Below are positions 1 through 10,800 of a DNA stretch of 64,000 bases, one piece after another. The position numbers and the translations under genes are program-made. The notes under the pieces are model-generated. The model did no database searches. It saw only the letters and a list, made by a program, of their open reading frames with translations, and was not told the origin of the DNA. Source of the stretch: Neonectria sp. B-13 (Eukaryota; Ascomycota; Sordariomycetes; Hypocreales; Nectriaceae); NCBI GenBank assembly GCA_002682825.1, contig NOKP01000024.1:62001-126000 (forward strand). The letters run 5' to 3'. Positions within the stretch are counted from its first letter, which is position 1, and each line of letters opens with the position of its first letter.

Positions 1-1
1 C

Positions 2-1480
2 CCCGCGGCACCTGTCCCCGTACCGACCGATCGAGTCATCCCGCTGCATTTCTGGGATGACAGTCCACTATACAGGAGGATTGCGCTATACAACTTGAAG
101 GTCTTTGACGACGTGCTCAGCCCAGAAAAGCTCCGTGGGAGCCTTGAGGAGCTGGTCTCGCATGATACTTGGCGGAAGCTGGGTGCCAGGTTGAGGAAAG
201 ATGTCAGTTCATGCATGCACACTGACTTGGCTTCTCCATAACATGCAGGTCTGACGCGAGTACAGGCCAAGGGGACTCTGGAGTATCATATCCCAACCAA
301 GTTCACCTCACAACGCCCAGCTGTCGGCTTCACTCACGTGGACTATCAGGATTTAGCAATAGCCGATCATCCACTAGCCTCACGGCTCCCTAAGCCATCC
401 ACTCGCCCGGCCGTCGTGGGCGACCCCGACGAGTGCATCGATCTGGCGTGCGGACCGGGCTGCCCGACTTCCATCGACGACTACCTCTACTCAGACCGGC
501 CGCTACTCGGACTCCATGTCGTCTCCTTCAAGGATGCCACTCTCGTCACTCTACACTGGCTACACATAGCTTGCGACGCACTGGGTATGAAAGCGCTGGT
601 ACGGGGTTGGGTTCTCACGATGCAGGGCCACGAGGTCCCCGCGCAGCAGGGCTTTGACTACGACGTTCTCGCAGAGCTGGGCAAGCATCCGAAAGAGCCA
701 CACAAGCTCGCGGACCAGTGTATGACTACATCGTCGCTGTTAGCTTATGGCCTTAGGAACGGCTACAGTCTGCTGCTCGGCAAGAAGGAGTGCCGCATGG
801 TCTGCATCCCCGGCTGGTTCCTGGACAGACTCCGCGCGGCAGCTCTGCAAGAACTCGCGGCCACCGGTATCGAAACTCCTTTTATCACAGACAACGACGT
901 CATCGTCGCCTGGTGGACACGCATTGCGCTCTCGCACCTCCCGCCAGCCTCAGAACGCCCCGTCACTGTGCAAGTCGCCATGTCGCTCCGCCGGGCCTTG
1001 GAGAAGGACTTACTCCCTCCCGGAAAGCCGTACGTATCCAACTGCTTTGGTTTCGCCAACCTGTTGCTTCCCGCAAGCGGATTCAGACAGAAGCCAGTCA
1101 GCGAGGTAGCGGCGCTTATGCGGACCGCCATCAACGACCAAGGCACGCGTGCGCAGGTCGAGGCGTACCAGGCTCTGGTGCGGGAGTCGGTGGCTCCGTT
1201 GCCTGTCTTCTTCGGAACCGGCACAACGTACCAGATCTCGTACTCAAACTGGACCAAGGCGGACCTGTACGGGGCGGACTTTTCGGCGGCGGCGACAAAG
1301 CCTAGAGATGGGCCGCTATTTCCGTCCTACATCGCTCATTGCCAAGTCCCGTTCCAGTTCCCCGAGGGCTTCATCGTTGTCGGCCAAGACTCAAAAAAGA
1401 ACACTTGGCTTTGTGGGTACCGAGCTCAGGGATTGTGGGAAATGGTTGAAAAGGAGTTGGAAGCGCTCCAATATCCATAA
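2..1480 (+). CDS. BAHD/transferase-family acyltransferase, 5' end outside window
   Basis: Partial gene, exons <2..202 and 266..1480. The 63-bp phase-0 intron has donor GTCAGT, a branch-like CTGAC and acceptor ACAG; splicing joins RLRKD to [10 protein letters not shown], which matches the family pattern. About 472 residues are visible, so only a short N-terminal piece is missing. The HxxxD catalytic motif is seen as HIACD within [11 protein letters not shown]; in this family the His acts as general base in acyl transfer from an acyl-CoA to a hydroxyl or amine. Near the C-terminus, DLYGADFS sits where the structural DFGWG-type motif lies. No signal peptide is visible, so it is probably cytosolic. 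Fungal members include trichothecene-acetyltransferase-like proteins and are often linked to secondary metabolism. The substrate cannot be told. An apparent start at 338 is a GTG inside the exon, not a true start. Confidence 0.85.
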
Positions 1481-2480
1481 GTAAGGAAGAGCGATGTTAG
1501 TGTTTGTATTTGTTGGTACTTGTGCTGTTTTCCAACTAATCTTCTCGGGCTACATGTATTCTGTCCAATAACGTATTTGTATTGTCTATCCTTTCAGCAA
1601 GGGTATTCCTCAACGTGAATTACTCGAAAACTCTTGTATATCCATGCTTGAACTGCCAGAACGTTGCTGCCAGGAACATATTTCCGCGGTGAAGCCCCTC
1701 GACGTGATTTTTAACACTTTCTCTGGGCAAGTCGGTGATCTAGAAGGACGGCATTCTGAGCACCGGGTTCAAATTGATAAAGTCGATGGCGATAACTCAC
1801 GAGAGGGGGTAGTTGGTTAGTTGAGACTCGAAAGCGGTGGCTGTCAAGATAGAGTAGCGGGCAGCATAACTTTCATCTGTACCTCCAGTAATCGCTGTCA
1901 TCAATATAGAATACAGACTCACTGATGTGATTCCACTACATTGCGGATATGGCACGTTCCTCTAGCCTGGTTCATGCAGTGTCACCGCAGTTGACTCCTG
2001 TCGTGAACAAAAGTCAAATCAATACACCACATCTACCTACGAATGGAAATTAGCCGTTAGTGGTAGGCGAGAACCCAAGCATATGGAATGACAACTCGTA
2101 ATTAGAGTTAATACCAACTACCAAAATTGTAATCGTTCTGGCTTAAACAGCAATGACGGCATGAGACTTGTCACGTGCACCACTAAGGGGAAATCCCCAT
2201 AATACTTACTTAATCACTACGGGGAAATTCCCTTAGTGCTTACTTAATCATCGCCCACCTCTAGGCGGCTGGTACATGGGCCTCTGAGACTCACAACATA
2301 CTGCTCTCAGTGCCGTATTTCACAGCACCGAGCCTAACCAGCCTGAGATGATAGACTTTGGCAAGTAGAAGGAACAAAGTCGACGGAAACGTGCGGGATC
2401 TCAGCTCAGTAATCTGATTATGCCCCTTATGTTCGAAATCGGATTCGCCATCTGATCATCCAAGCCGCTGATATAAGCTG
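1481..2480. other. Intergenic, one small tandem repeat
   Basis: No supported gene in about 1 kb. The only structure seen is the period-34 tandem repeat at 2181-2250. Confidence 0.7.
2181..2250. repeat. Two-copy tandem repeat with inverted symmetry
   Basis: Copies at 2181-2216 and 2215-2250 (period 34) share CACTA.GGGGAAAT and CTTACTTAATCA. The start of copy 1 (CACTAAGGGGAAAT) is also nearly the reverse complement of ATTCCCTTAGTG in copy 2, so the unit could form a hairpin. Confidence 0.6.
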
Positions 2481-2481
2481 T

Positions 2482-3096
2482 ATGACAAGCCTTCCAATAC
2501 GAAAAAGAGCAACATACTCTTCCAGAACATGGACCTTGGGGGAGTTATTGAAATATACGAATCAATGCGTGAAATCTTCTTGCATGGTTGGTTTTTATAA
2601 CTGGACTTGCTCTATGATAACTTGCTCTATGATAACTATGTCTGGAATGGCCATGATTCCAAGGATGTCTGCTCACAACTCGAGGCGGACGCTAGTTCCG
2701 TCCGCACATTGGGCTCGCTGGATAACTGCTGGGAAGGATTCTCATCACGGAATTCAGCCAGCGGAATTGACTACTCAATGGCGCAAATTACGGCCCCCGA
2801 TCCATTCGATAAGCCTGTGCACTTAATGGAATTTTCCAAACACCATGTTGAATTGTGGTTCTATGTGGCAAGCAGTTACTCAAAGAACACCGACTGCGGT
2901 CATCTACAATCCAGGCATAACTTCCAGGACAGGCATGGACAGGGCGCATAATATTATAATCGAGAATTCAGATATCTACGAGGCAACAACGGCGGGGGTA
3001 TTTACCGCTGCGGTGCGTAATGACACTCCGAAAGGGATTCCAATCTTCTTCGTGGCCCACCATGTAGGTGAGCATCACAATGAAAACAGGTGTTGA
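2482..3096 (+). pseudogene. Degenerate coding remnant, family unknown
   Basis: Three overlapping plus-strand open frames (2482-2826, 2607-2951, 2845-3096) hand over to each other without good splice signals. The translations look protein-like, for example VWNGHDSKDVCSQLEAD, HLMEFSKHHVELWFYVASS and then, in the next frame, AVIYNPGITSRTGMDRAHN. This pattern suggests one ancestral reading frame broken by indels and stops. A 15-bp direct duplication (TTGCTCTATGATAAC) lies near 2608-2637. I do not recognise the family. It could also be a chance set of frames. Confidence 0.35.
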
Positions 3097-3630
3097 ATCA
3101 AAAATTCCGCCCCCCATGGTCCCGAAGGACAATGAAACTCAGAAGGACTCCGCGATGTGCAATGCAGGTCTTCCAGGCTGAATCCCCCAATGTTTGAGCT
3201 GGGGAATTCGGAACAAGGTAAGTATGAAGAGGAAAGGAAAATTTGAACAAGAGGCGGAGGGAGAGGCCAGCTTTATACTCACTGGAGAGTTGCAACCGAG
3301 CACGTGAGACGGAGATTACGATAAGCCGCAGTGGAGCTCATTTCTTCCTGCGGGCCACTTCATCAGCCGTATCCGTAAATTGGTTGTGACCCGCAAGAAA
3401 TGTGGATTAACGGTCAAGCGAAAGGGGTTGGGGGTGCAATCAAAAGTGAGAAGGCAGCGAAAGAAGACTAGTGAAGTCCAACTCAATGACGGTTTGCGGG
3501 AGGTTGTGGTTATGTTGTTGACAGCCAGAGTATAAACTTCGTACAGACTACACATCTGCTCGCATGGTTCGTTTCTCAGACCACGAAGTTCCCTATCCAG
3601 AAATGAGACCGAGATGACTTCTTCGGCGAC
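3097..3630. other. Intergenic, nothing recognised
   Basis: Only short unsupported open frames on the minus strand. Any downstream (C-terminal) part of the kinase fragment should lie here, but no kinase C-lobe motif is visible. Confidence 0.6.
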
Positions 3631-3927
3631 TCAGCGACTTTTATTCGCGAGCTCCTCGATGTGTTGGCGAACGTTGCCCAGAGGAGCTAGCGCTAGTCGA
3701 GGCGGTGCACCTTGGGGTAGACTTCTTTGAGCCTGAAACTGCAGAATGTGTGGGTATTTCTTAAGATTCTCATAGAGGAGCTGCTCCCTGCGCAAATCTT
3801 CTTCGCAAGAACTGGGGTAGGATGAGCGTCTCTCGCCATCTACGCATATCTCATAGCCCTTGAAAACCGTTGGACCGGCATCAACTGACACAAAGCATGA
3901 AGCATATCTGGTCGTGAGCTGTTCCAC
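3631..3927 (-). pseudogene. Protein kinase N-lobe fragment
   Basis: Minus-strand open frame of about 98 residues. It resembles the N-lobe of fungal kinase-like proteins: TVFKGYEICVDGE, then SYPSSCEEDLRREQLLYENL (an alpha-C-like helix with Glu) and LALAPLGNVRQHIEEL, which is the hinge region of that family. The frame ends in TGA right after this. No HRD, DFG or APE motif follows in any frame. Upstream the frame is closed by a TAA a few codons before and has no ATG; the only start-like codon is GTG. A possible upstream exon (4201-3956) does not splice cleanly into it. I read it as a truncated, inactive relic. Confidence 0.55.
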
Positions 3928-4201
3928 AAAAACGGGCCGCCATTAGATGTGATAATCACAAATCCATCCTGCATGATTGTCGATCAACGGCGAGATAGTT
4001 CTCCAAGCAAGAATCGCTCAAAAATACCCGAGCTAACAGTGATACCTCACCTATGTCCACATTTCCATCAAACATCCAAAGCACACTAGAACCAGGCCAT
4101 TGAAATTTGGGAGTGTATCCTTTTTTGGGGGCAGTCTTCTCCAGGGTAGGTTGGCTGGAGCCAGATGTACCTGACGTGATGTAATTTCCATCGATCACCA
4201 C

Positions 4202-5965
4202 AGAACGGGCAGCCCACCCGACTCAAGTACCCGCATCCAACCTCCCGCCGCAGACGAATGTTCACGAGGAACCAATGTTAGCTACGAAGGCATGCTACTG
4301 AAAGGCTGAACCAGATGCTTGATAAAGTATTGCTAAGCGTTGTGAGCAAAGTTTAAAGCTTAAAGACTACTGATGTGATTTCGTTCAAATCCGAGGGTAC
4401 CCACTATCAAGGTTGTCTCGTCGGCACTGTGCACTGATATTTGGTCTATTCTCTGCTCACCATGTAGTCCAACTTATTTACTTTAACTCAATAGTACCAG
4501 GCAGATTTGAAGACCGGCGGAGTGCTGGCTCTCACGCTCGAGAATGGGGCAGGAAAGGAGACATACAGGCCATGTGTGGCTCGGGAAACCCCATCAACGT
4601 AGTTGACGATTCTGAGAGCAATGACCTTGATTGAAGAAATGCGGATTCGTATGGTTCAACATTCATAAAGTCGCTGGTGGTAACGGCGCGAAGGCTGTGG
4701 ATTGAGTTAGAATCGGCCTTTCCAAGGAAGAGGGGAAAGGCGAACGGAGTGGTGCTGCGTATGCGTGCATGTGCAATGCCTTGGTCATGGAGGTGAAGAT
4801 ATGGTCGGCTTTCCTCGCGATTTCAGCCCTTTCAGGGGTCACCTCCACTAGGATTCAAACGCCGATGCCAGGCCTAAGTACTTCATCAAGTTAGCTCAAC
4901 ATGTTCTAGACGCGTCCGACTACGGCAAATGGACTGTCTTTTGGCCTGTGCCCCCTGGAACTCTTGACCGGGCCCGGCATTGCCAGCATCATTGTGGCAA
5001 CCATCAGCCTGCCCATAGCCCATAGCTCATATCTGGCCGAAGGTTGAAACCAAGTGAAACAACTGAAAGTCTACTGCAGCATTACAAAAAACGGCTTGAT
5101 TGCAAATATGTTTTAGTCGCTGGGGTTGGCTGCGCAGACCTGGTCACTAGCAGTAGCAGCAAACTCTTGGGCAAACTTGGGATGCCGGCTGTTGGCGCTG
5201 GTGCTGGTGCTGGTGATGGTTGAAGGCAGTGCTACATACAGGCAAGGGGATCAAAGGAACGGTTGAACATGTGAAATGCCAGCATTGGAAGGGTCACAGC
5301 CTTCACTGCTGAGGAAGGTCGCGACTGTTGAGTATCTTATTTCTGGTTCACTCCAAGGTCACGATTAGTCAACCCAATGGTAGTATCTTTCACATGGTGT
5401 TCGAATCTAAAGGCAGAAAACCACCGAGGAACACTTCATTCCATCGTTGCTTTCTACAATCGAATTGACTTACTCATAAGGTACTATCTCTCAAAGAAGC
5501 ATAATATTAAGCGTATAAAACACACCAAGCAGACATCGGCTCCTAGAAAAAGCCAAGCCTGCCTAACTAGGTAAATTCCAGCTGTCAGTGTGCTTTAGTC
5601 GAGCCAATGCTAAAGCCTCAATACTCATGGAACCAGGATGTCGAACCCTACTCCCAGATCCAGCACCGCACCAAAACGCGGTCAGGCACAAGTGGAGACT
5701 TCTATTCGATGCTATTGGCCTCCAAGCGAGCGAGGCTTGAGCTATCGGAAATTATTTCAATAGATCGATAATGTCAGTGGAAATTTGCATCCTGAAAGGG
5801 TAGCCACGGCAAACTAGACTGCATGTGGCGCTTTCAGCTCCCAGGGGTTTATGTCGTGGGGATAAGTTTCCTCATGCGAAGAAATGCCAAAATGATAACA
5901 TTCCTTGCCTCGCTTAGGCTTTCATTCTCTCCTCACACATTTCCATCACATACGTCAACGTCAAG
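4202..5965. other. Intergenic, no supported gene
   Basis: About 1.7 kb with only short open frames on both strands (for example 4413-4634 plus, 4663-4848 minus), none with recognisable motifs. A GCTGGTG-type simple repeat lies near 5195-5215. The last few hundred bases are likely the promoter of the next gene. Confidence 0.6.
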
Positions 5966-6736
5966 ATGCCGTCGCTCAAGTCTCTCGCTATTACCTTCGC
6001 GGCAGCGTTGATTATTCGGGGTGCAGCCGCCGGTCCCTGCAAGGCCGATACGTCAGCCGCTGTTACAAGCAGTGTGGAGACGACGACCTCGACCACGCTC
6101 GCTGTTGAGACTACGACATCGGCCGAGACATCGACGACGGCTGAAACCTCGGCGACCTCAACGTCAGCCACCCCAGTGGCCACCAATGTTGTCGCGAACC
6201 CTGGCTTTGAAAGCCCGATTCCAGAGTCAATCGACAGTTGCGCCGGGTGGGCCGCGAATGGCGATTACCACCAGGACGACGAAACATGGCCCTCTCACTC
6301 TGGAGACTGGTCTTTGTACGTTCGGTTCCCTCCTTAGCCAGATGGCAGTATCTAACACTGCATTAGTTGGATCGATATCGCGGGGTTCCAAGATAGTGGC
6401 TACCTTCTTCAAACCCTTTCCGGCCTGACTGTGGGAAAGACATACCGCATCTCGTACTACTGGGGGCACTCACTGAGGGCGAACGCGAATTGGAGCGGGC
6501 GTTGCGCCCTCTCAGCCCAGTTAGGCGAGGGAAACTGGGCTGAGAACACTTTGACCGAAGGAACTCCTGGTGAGTATCGGCAATGGAGCGTCGACTTCGT
6601 CGCGCTATCTTCTTCCTCTGATCTCTTCCTGTCTGCCGAATGTGAAATCGACTTTCTTGAGATCAGAGGTCCTCAAATTGTGCTGGATGATATTTCTGTC
6701 GTCGAGATTGTTTCTGGAACGCCAAGCGGCCAATAG
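5966..6736 (+). CDS. Secreted protein with Ser/Thr linker and CBM-like beta-sandwich domain
   Basis: Exons 5966..6315 and 6367..6736, 239 residues; the 51-bp intron has donor GTACGT and acceptor TTAG and joins GDWSF to WIDIAGFQDS. The N-terminus is a signal peptide (hydrophobic ITFAAALII, likely cleavage after RGAAA). A Thr/Ser-rich stretch of about 45 residues follows, likely O-glycosylated. The rest (about residue 72 on) begins NPGFESP, continues through GYLLQTLSGLTVGKTYRISYYW and ends IVLDDISVVEI. This is the hallmark of CBM4/9-like, jelly-roll carbohydrate-binding modules. No catalytic domain is present. It is probably an extracellular or wall-associated glycan-binding protein; the ligand is unknown. 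Confidence 0.8.
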
Positions 6737-6999
6737 AAGTTGGAGGTCGCGGGTTGTTTATCTACGGCATGACAACATTGAATTCTTGGCTTCATAGATT
6801 GAATATTTCCAAGTTAGATACTCATAGTAGCTCAGATGCTCTTTAGGATGTTGTTGATTTAATTTTAATTTATTTTAGTTAAATACACTTATACTTACAT
6901 AGAAAAGTAGATTCACAGCTTGCAAATGGATAATCTGTTCCTTCAAGAGTAAGACTAATGTGTATAACTATCCAGCGGTAATCAATGCTCACAGAAGCT

Positions 7000-7548
7000 T
7001 CATCTCACCCGCTTTATGTTCGCTGTAGCACACTTCTCCAATACCTTCCTCTCACGCATGAGATCTTGACGAATCTTCTTAGCCTCATCTTCATCAATGG
7101 GAAAGTCCAGTTCGTCCAGAAAAAGGTTGTCAACTCGGCCAGCAGGCGGTCGATCAGGCCATTCAGGCCCGAGGCGTTAGGCCACCAGATTTTCTGTTGG
7201 GCACGGACATTGCATTGGCCGTGGATAGAATGGGGATGACCGAATCGACAAGGAATAGCGCGAGGATCTTGCGGTGTCCAGGCCGGGAGCGATCTGCGAG
7301 GCGGAAGCGGGAGACGCGGTCTAGTGCTTCGGCGTTTGCTGCGGCTGGGAAACTTAGGTGACAGTCACAGATATTGTCACTGTCGTGGTAAAATAGGGCT
7401 TTGCTAGGATATGCCCATTCAGCTGGCCCTCAGTGTGCCACGTTCCTCCATGGTATGTGGGTTTCGGGGTGAGGTGGATATTGGCAAGCTTGACAATGAC
7501 TTTGATACGGCGTTGTTGAAGGATACACATGTCTTCACGTCCGATCAC
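7000..7548 (-). pseudogene. DUF4246 pseudogene (C-terminal part)
   Basis: Minus strand, read from 7548 to 7000. Three successive frames each match consecutive parts of the DUF4246 C-terminus. Frame one gives KVIVKLANIHLTP and GGTWHTEGQLNGHI. Frame two gives ALFYHDSDNICDCHLSF and RPGHRKILALFLVDSVIPI. Frame three gives LDELDFPIDEDEAKKIRQDL, then RERKVLEK and a TGA at 7000-7002. At least two frameshifts separate them, and the stretch between HLSF and the PGHRK block is much shorter than usual. The N-terminal two thirds of the family are absent upstream. DUF4246 proteins are large cytosolic fungal proteins of unknown function. Loss of frame is certain; the family call rests on remembered motifs. 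Confidence 0.75.
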
Positions 7549-7704
7549 TTGAATTTGAGACAGCTAGCGTCTGAGCCGACGCTCTAAGCTACCGTAATTG
7601 GAGCCCGATCGGGGAGATTGGCACCGGAGCTCGACTTCTAACTTAGGAGGGCCAGCCAGAGTTGGGCGACCTTGAGTCACCGCAACTTCGCCTGAGTAGC
7701 CCAT

Positions 7705-10700
7705 CTACCGACATTGAATCCCCAAAGTCTCATCAAGTTCCCTTCTCCCACGTTCAAATTCCACGCAATCTTTCAGCCTCTGCACCTTACACATTGCCTC
7801 CCCTAGCGACTCCTCCAACGCCATTTCTCGCACCTCCGCTGCCCTTCGCCGATCTTGCGCTTGAAGAAGCTCATCTGATCCCAAAGCGCTTCTGTGGGCG
7901 CTCAAGGTCGTCTCAGCTATCCAACGGATGTGGCTTATGGCTTCCTCAACCACTGGATCAGCCTCGGCTTCGGTCGCGGCGGCGTCATGCCCTTGCGTAG
8001 CCCGGTGTTCCTGGGGGTCTTTGAAAAGGGGTGCGAGCCGCTTGTTGAGATCGAGAAAGCGAATGGCGGCAGTCGAAGACGTCTCTTGTAGCGCATTTTG
8101 CGCTTCACGCGCGGCCTGAACTTCCTCATGGACGCGATGGACGTCTGCTTCGAGGTTTGACAGGTTCCTTTCCTCTGAAGCGAGGTTGGACTCCAGAGAA
8201 GCAAGGTCAGCCCGGGGCACGCGGGAAATGTGCGATTTGAACATGCTCTGTAGCCACATGACGTTGCTCTTGAGAAAACGGACTTCGGCCAAAGCGCTCA
8301 CCACGGTGCCGTCGTTGTCAGCATCACTCGTTGGGGCAGGAAGAGGGGAGCCACCGAGTCGTCGACGTTTCCGGCCTGTCGTGTTCGTCAAACCCCCGAC
8401 ATTGTCGTCGTATCTGTCTTGTCCAAGCCGGTACAAGCTAGGACGCGTCAAGTTATCTAGGAAGCCGCGCGCGCCCCGGTCGTCTAAGTTTTGTGGTAGC
8501 TCATTGCCACTTAGCCAGCAGTATAAAGCGTAGAGAACAAAGGCACCGCAGCTTGTACTATCCGACTGACGCGGGCCAGCCTAAAAATAAGGTCAGGTCA
8601 ATGGGTTTCTGCATGAAGAATACAGGGAATAGTATCATCCACGGACCTGGTTAAAAAAGGCATAAGGGGTCGATGACCCTCCGAGCCAGGCGCAAAGTGA
8701 CTCGGAGACACCCTTATCCAGACCAGGGATCGGTAAAGGGTCATACCAGGTGATGCAAGCTGCCTCGATGTCAAACTTCACCAACGTCCAGTGTTGCCAG
8801 TGTGGATGATGAAGCGCGGCGAAGAGAAATCGAAGAGACTTCCCAGCTGCTTCTCGCGGTGGTCTGGGCAGCGGTTTGCCAATTTGGAGGAAAAGAGGAT
8901 CGAGCACATGGCTGTGGGCGAGCACATCATCGTTGTTGGTGTTCGGGCGAGAATGAGCAACGTGCGAAATGATCAGCCTTTGGAGAAACTCCATGGTATC
9001 ATCGGAGAGACGTGAATCGGAACGAGATGGATTTGTGAGAAGCTGATGGCGGGCCTTGCTCTGGACGTCGGGGAAAGTGACTGTAGTGGCGTCATGGGTT
9101 GTGAAAGTAGAATTGCTCAGGTCAATCCCAAGCTCAGATTTCTGACAAGACCTGGTGAAGGGATCGAAGGGGAATGGCGGAGTGACGTCGAGCTGGTTCA
9201 TGTGAAGTGGTGTCTTGCGACCCACCTCGGGCGTTCTTACATTCGCATCTCCGTATTTGGCCTCGGTATATTTGAAATCTTCATCTTCGGCAGCAGGGTC
9301 ATTGTCGGTGTTGTTTGCGTTGTCGGCGTTGTCGTCAGTGTCGTTCTTTGAAAGGCGAAGCAAAAATTCAATGTCGTCATCCAGTGCCAGCTTAGAGTCC
9401 ATATCTGGGAGCGCTGAGTTGGTTTCTCCTCTCTCAGGTGAGATGGCCTTGACGGAATCGTGTACTCCATGGAAATCGTGTCCCCCATCGCGGTTCGGGA
9501 TCTGTTTGTCATCCAGATTCCCAAGAGAGTTTCTGTGTTGGCCCAGCCCCAGATATCTCTTCTTACATGCGCGTAAAGCGGTCATTGACAGATCTCGAGC
9601 CCAAACAGGGGGGGACCTCGAGAGCACCGCCGTGTCGTAGATGATACCACCAGGCAGCCAAACCGAAGGAAGATGAACACCATGTGTGATGCAAATTCGG
9701 GTTAGGCTATTAAGGTTGGACACATCGTTTATCGAGAGAGTGTCTACCGTAACGGATTCCTTACTTGGTCGGGGCCAGGGTGGCAGCCATCCGCGACCGC
9801 CCCAGGCTTCGTCGAGGGAAGCAACGCATCTCTGGCGGCGACTGGTATTGATGTCGGACCAGTTGGTGTCTTTCTTTTTCTGCAGACCATGCGCAAGGGT
9901 CGCGGTCTGCCTTAGACGGGGAGCTTGCTTGATGACCTGGCCGATAACGTCGCGTTGGCTCGATTCTGGGTACTGTTGAAGTATGTCGCGAATGTAGTGG
10001 TGGAGAGTTGGACCAAGCTCTGGTTCGTCCTTGGTGAGGCTTCGAACAAGGCTAATGTACTAGAGACACGGCTTAGCGGGGAACCAAAGTGGAATTAAAC
10101 AGAGGAGAGGAAATGTAGAGAGGCTATGATGATACAGGGCGCCAACCTGGAGTGATGAAAACTCCCAACTCACACTTACATAGTCGTTGTCGCTCTCGCC
10201 GGTGGCTGGTTTAGCATTGAGGGTCTCTGGTATGGAGTCGACTCGTGCTAAGGGAGGATAGGATGCGGGTAGAGCCGACTGAAGGTGCGCTCCTGGAGGG
10301 CATAGGGCAGAGGGTTGAAGTGGAAAGACGAAATCAGGAGAACTCGAAGGATCGTGGGGCTTCGCTTGGGTTGAAGAAAAGCCTGTCGATGCTGTCTTTC
10401 TCGTGGCCTTGGGGGTCGGCTCAGTCTTCTGTGCTGTTTCAAGCGTCTCAGTTGTCGCAGTATGCTCTGCTCTCGCAGCATTGACAGGTGCTTGTCTCGT
10501 GGCGCCCACCCCCCTCTGGTCATCGGAGCTATGTTGATATTCCCTGCCCTGTGGTGTCGACTTGGCGAACGGCCCCTGGTTCTCGCCGTCTTTGTCCTAG
10601 AAGACCGCGTCCAGGCTCTCACCAGCCGCGACGGGCTTGTCGTTCTCGACCCTGCGACGGCTGTCTTGTCGGGATGAGGACGATGTTGCCGTGTTTGTCG

Positions 10701-10800
10701 GAAGAAAACTCGTGGTCGTCGTCGTAATCTCGTTGGCTAGATGATGCTGCCGAGGTGGTTCAGCACCTGGCTCGGTCTCCATCGCTGGTGCTTGTACCAT
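7705..10800 (-). CDS. Ulp1-like (C48) cysteine peptidase with coiled-coil tail
   Basis: Exons 10800..10180, 10059..8647 and 8580..7705, both introns phase 0 (120 and 66 bp, donors GTAAGT and GTCCGT). The model gives about 969 residues. Order: low-complexity Ser/Thr/Pro N-terminus; conserved block with WGGRGWLPP (about 9780-9810); acidic linker; C48 catalytic domain with HWTLVKFD (His), ITWYDPL (Asp) and QSDSTSCG (oxyanion Gln, then Cys at 8550-8548); then a basic patch RKRRRL and a long coiled coil to the end. Ulp1 enzymes remove SUMO or similar modifiers; this family is a lineage-expanded fungal type of unknown target. Problem: an in-frame TAG lies at 10599-10597. It is preceded by TTC, so it resembles an acceptor (TTCTAG), but I find no convincing donor; it is either an extra intron or a nonsense mutation. 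No ATG exists between that TAG and the catalytic part in exon 1. A damaged relative lies at 43620-45773. Confidence 0.75.
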
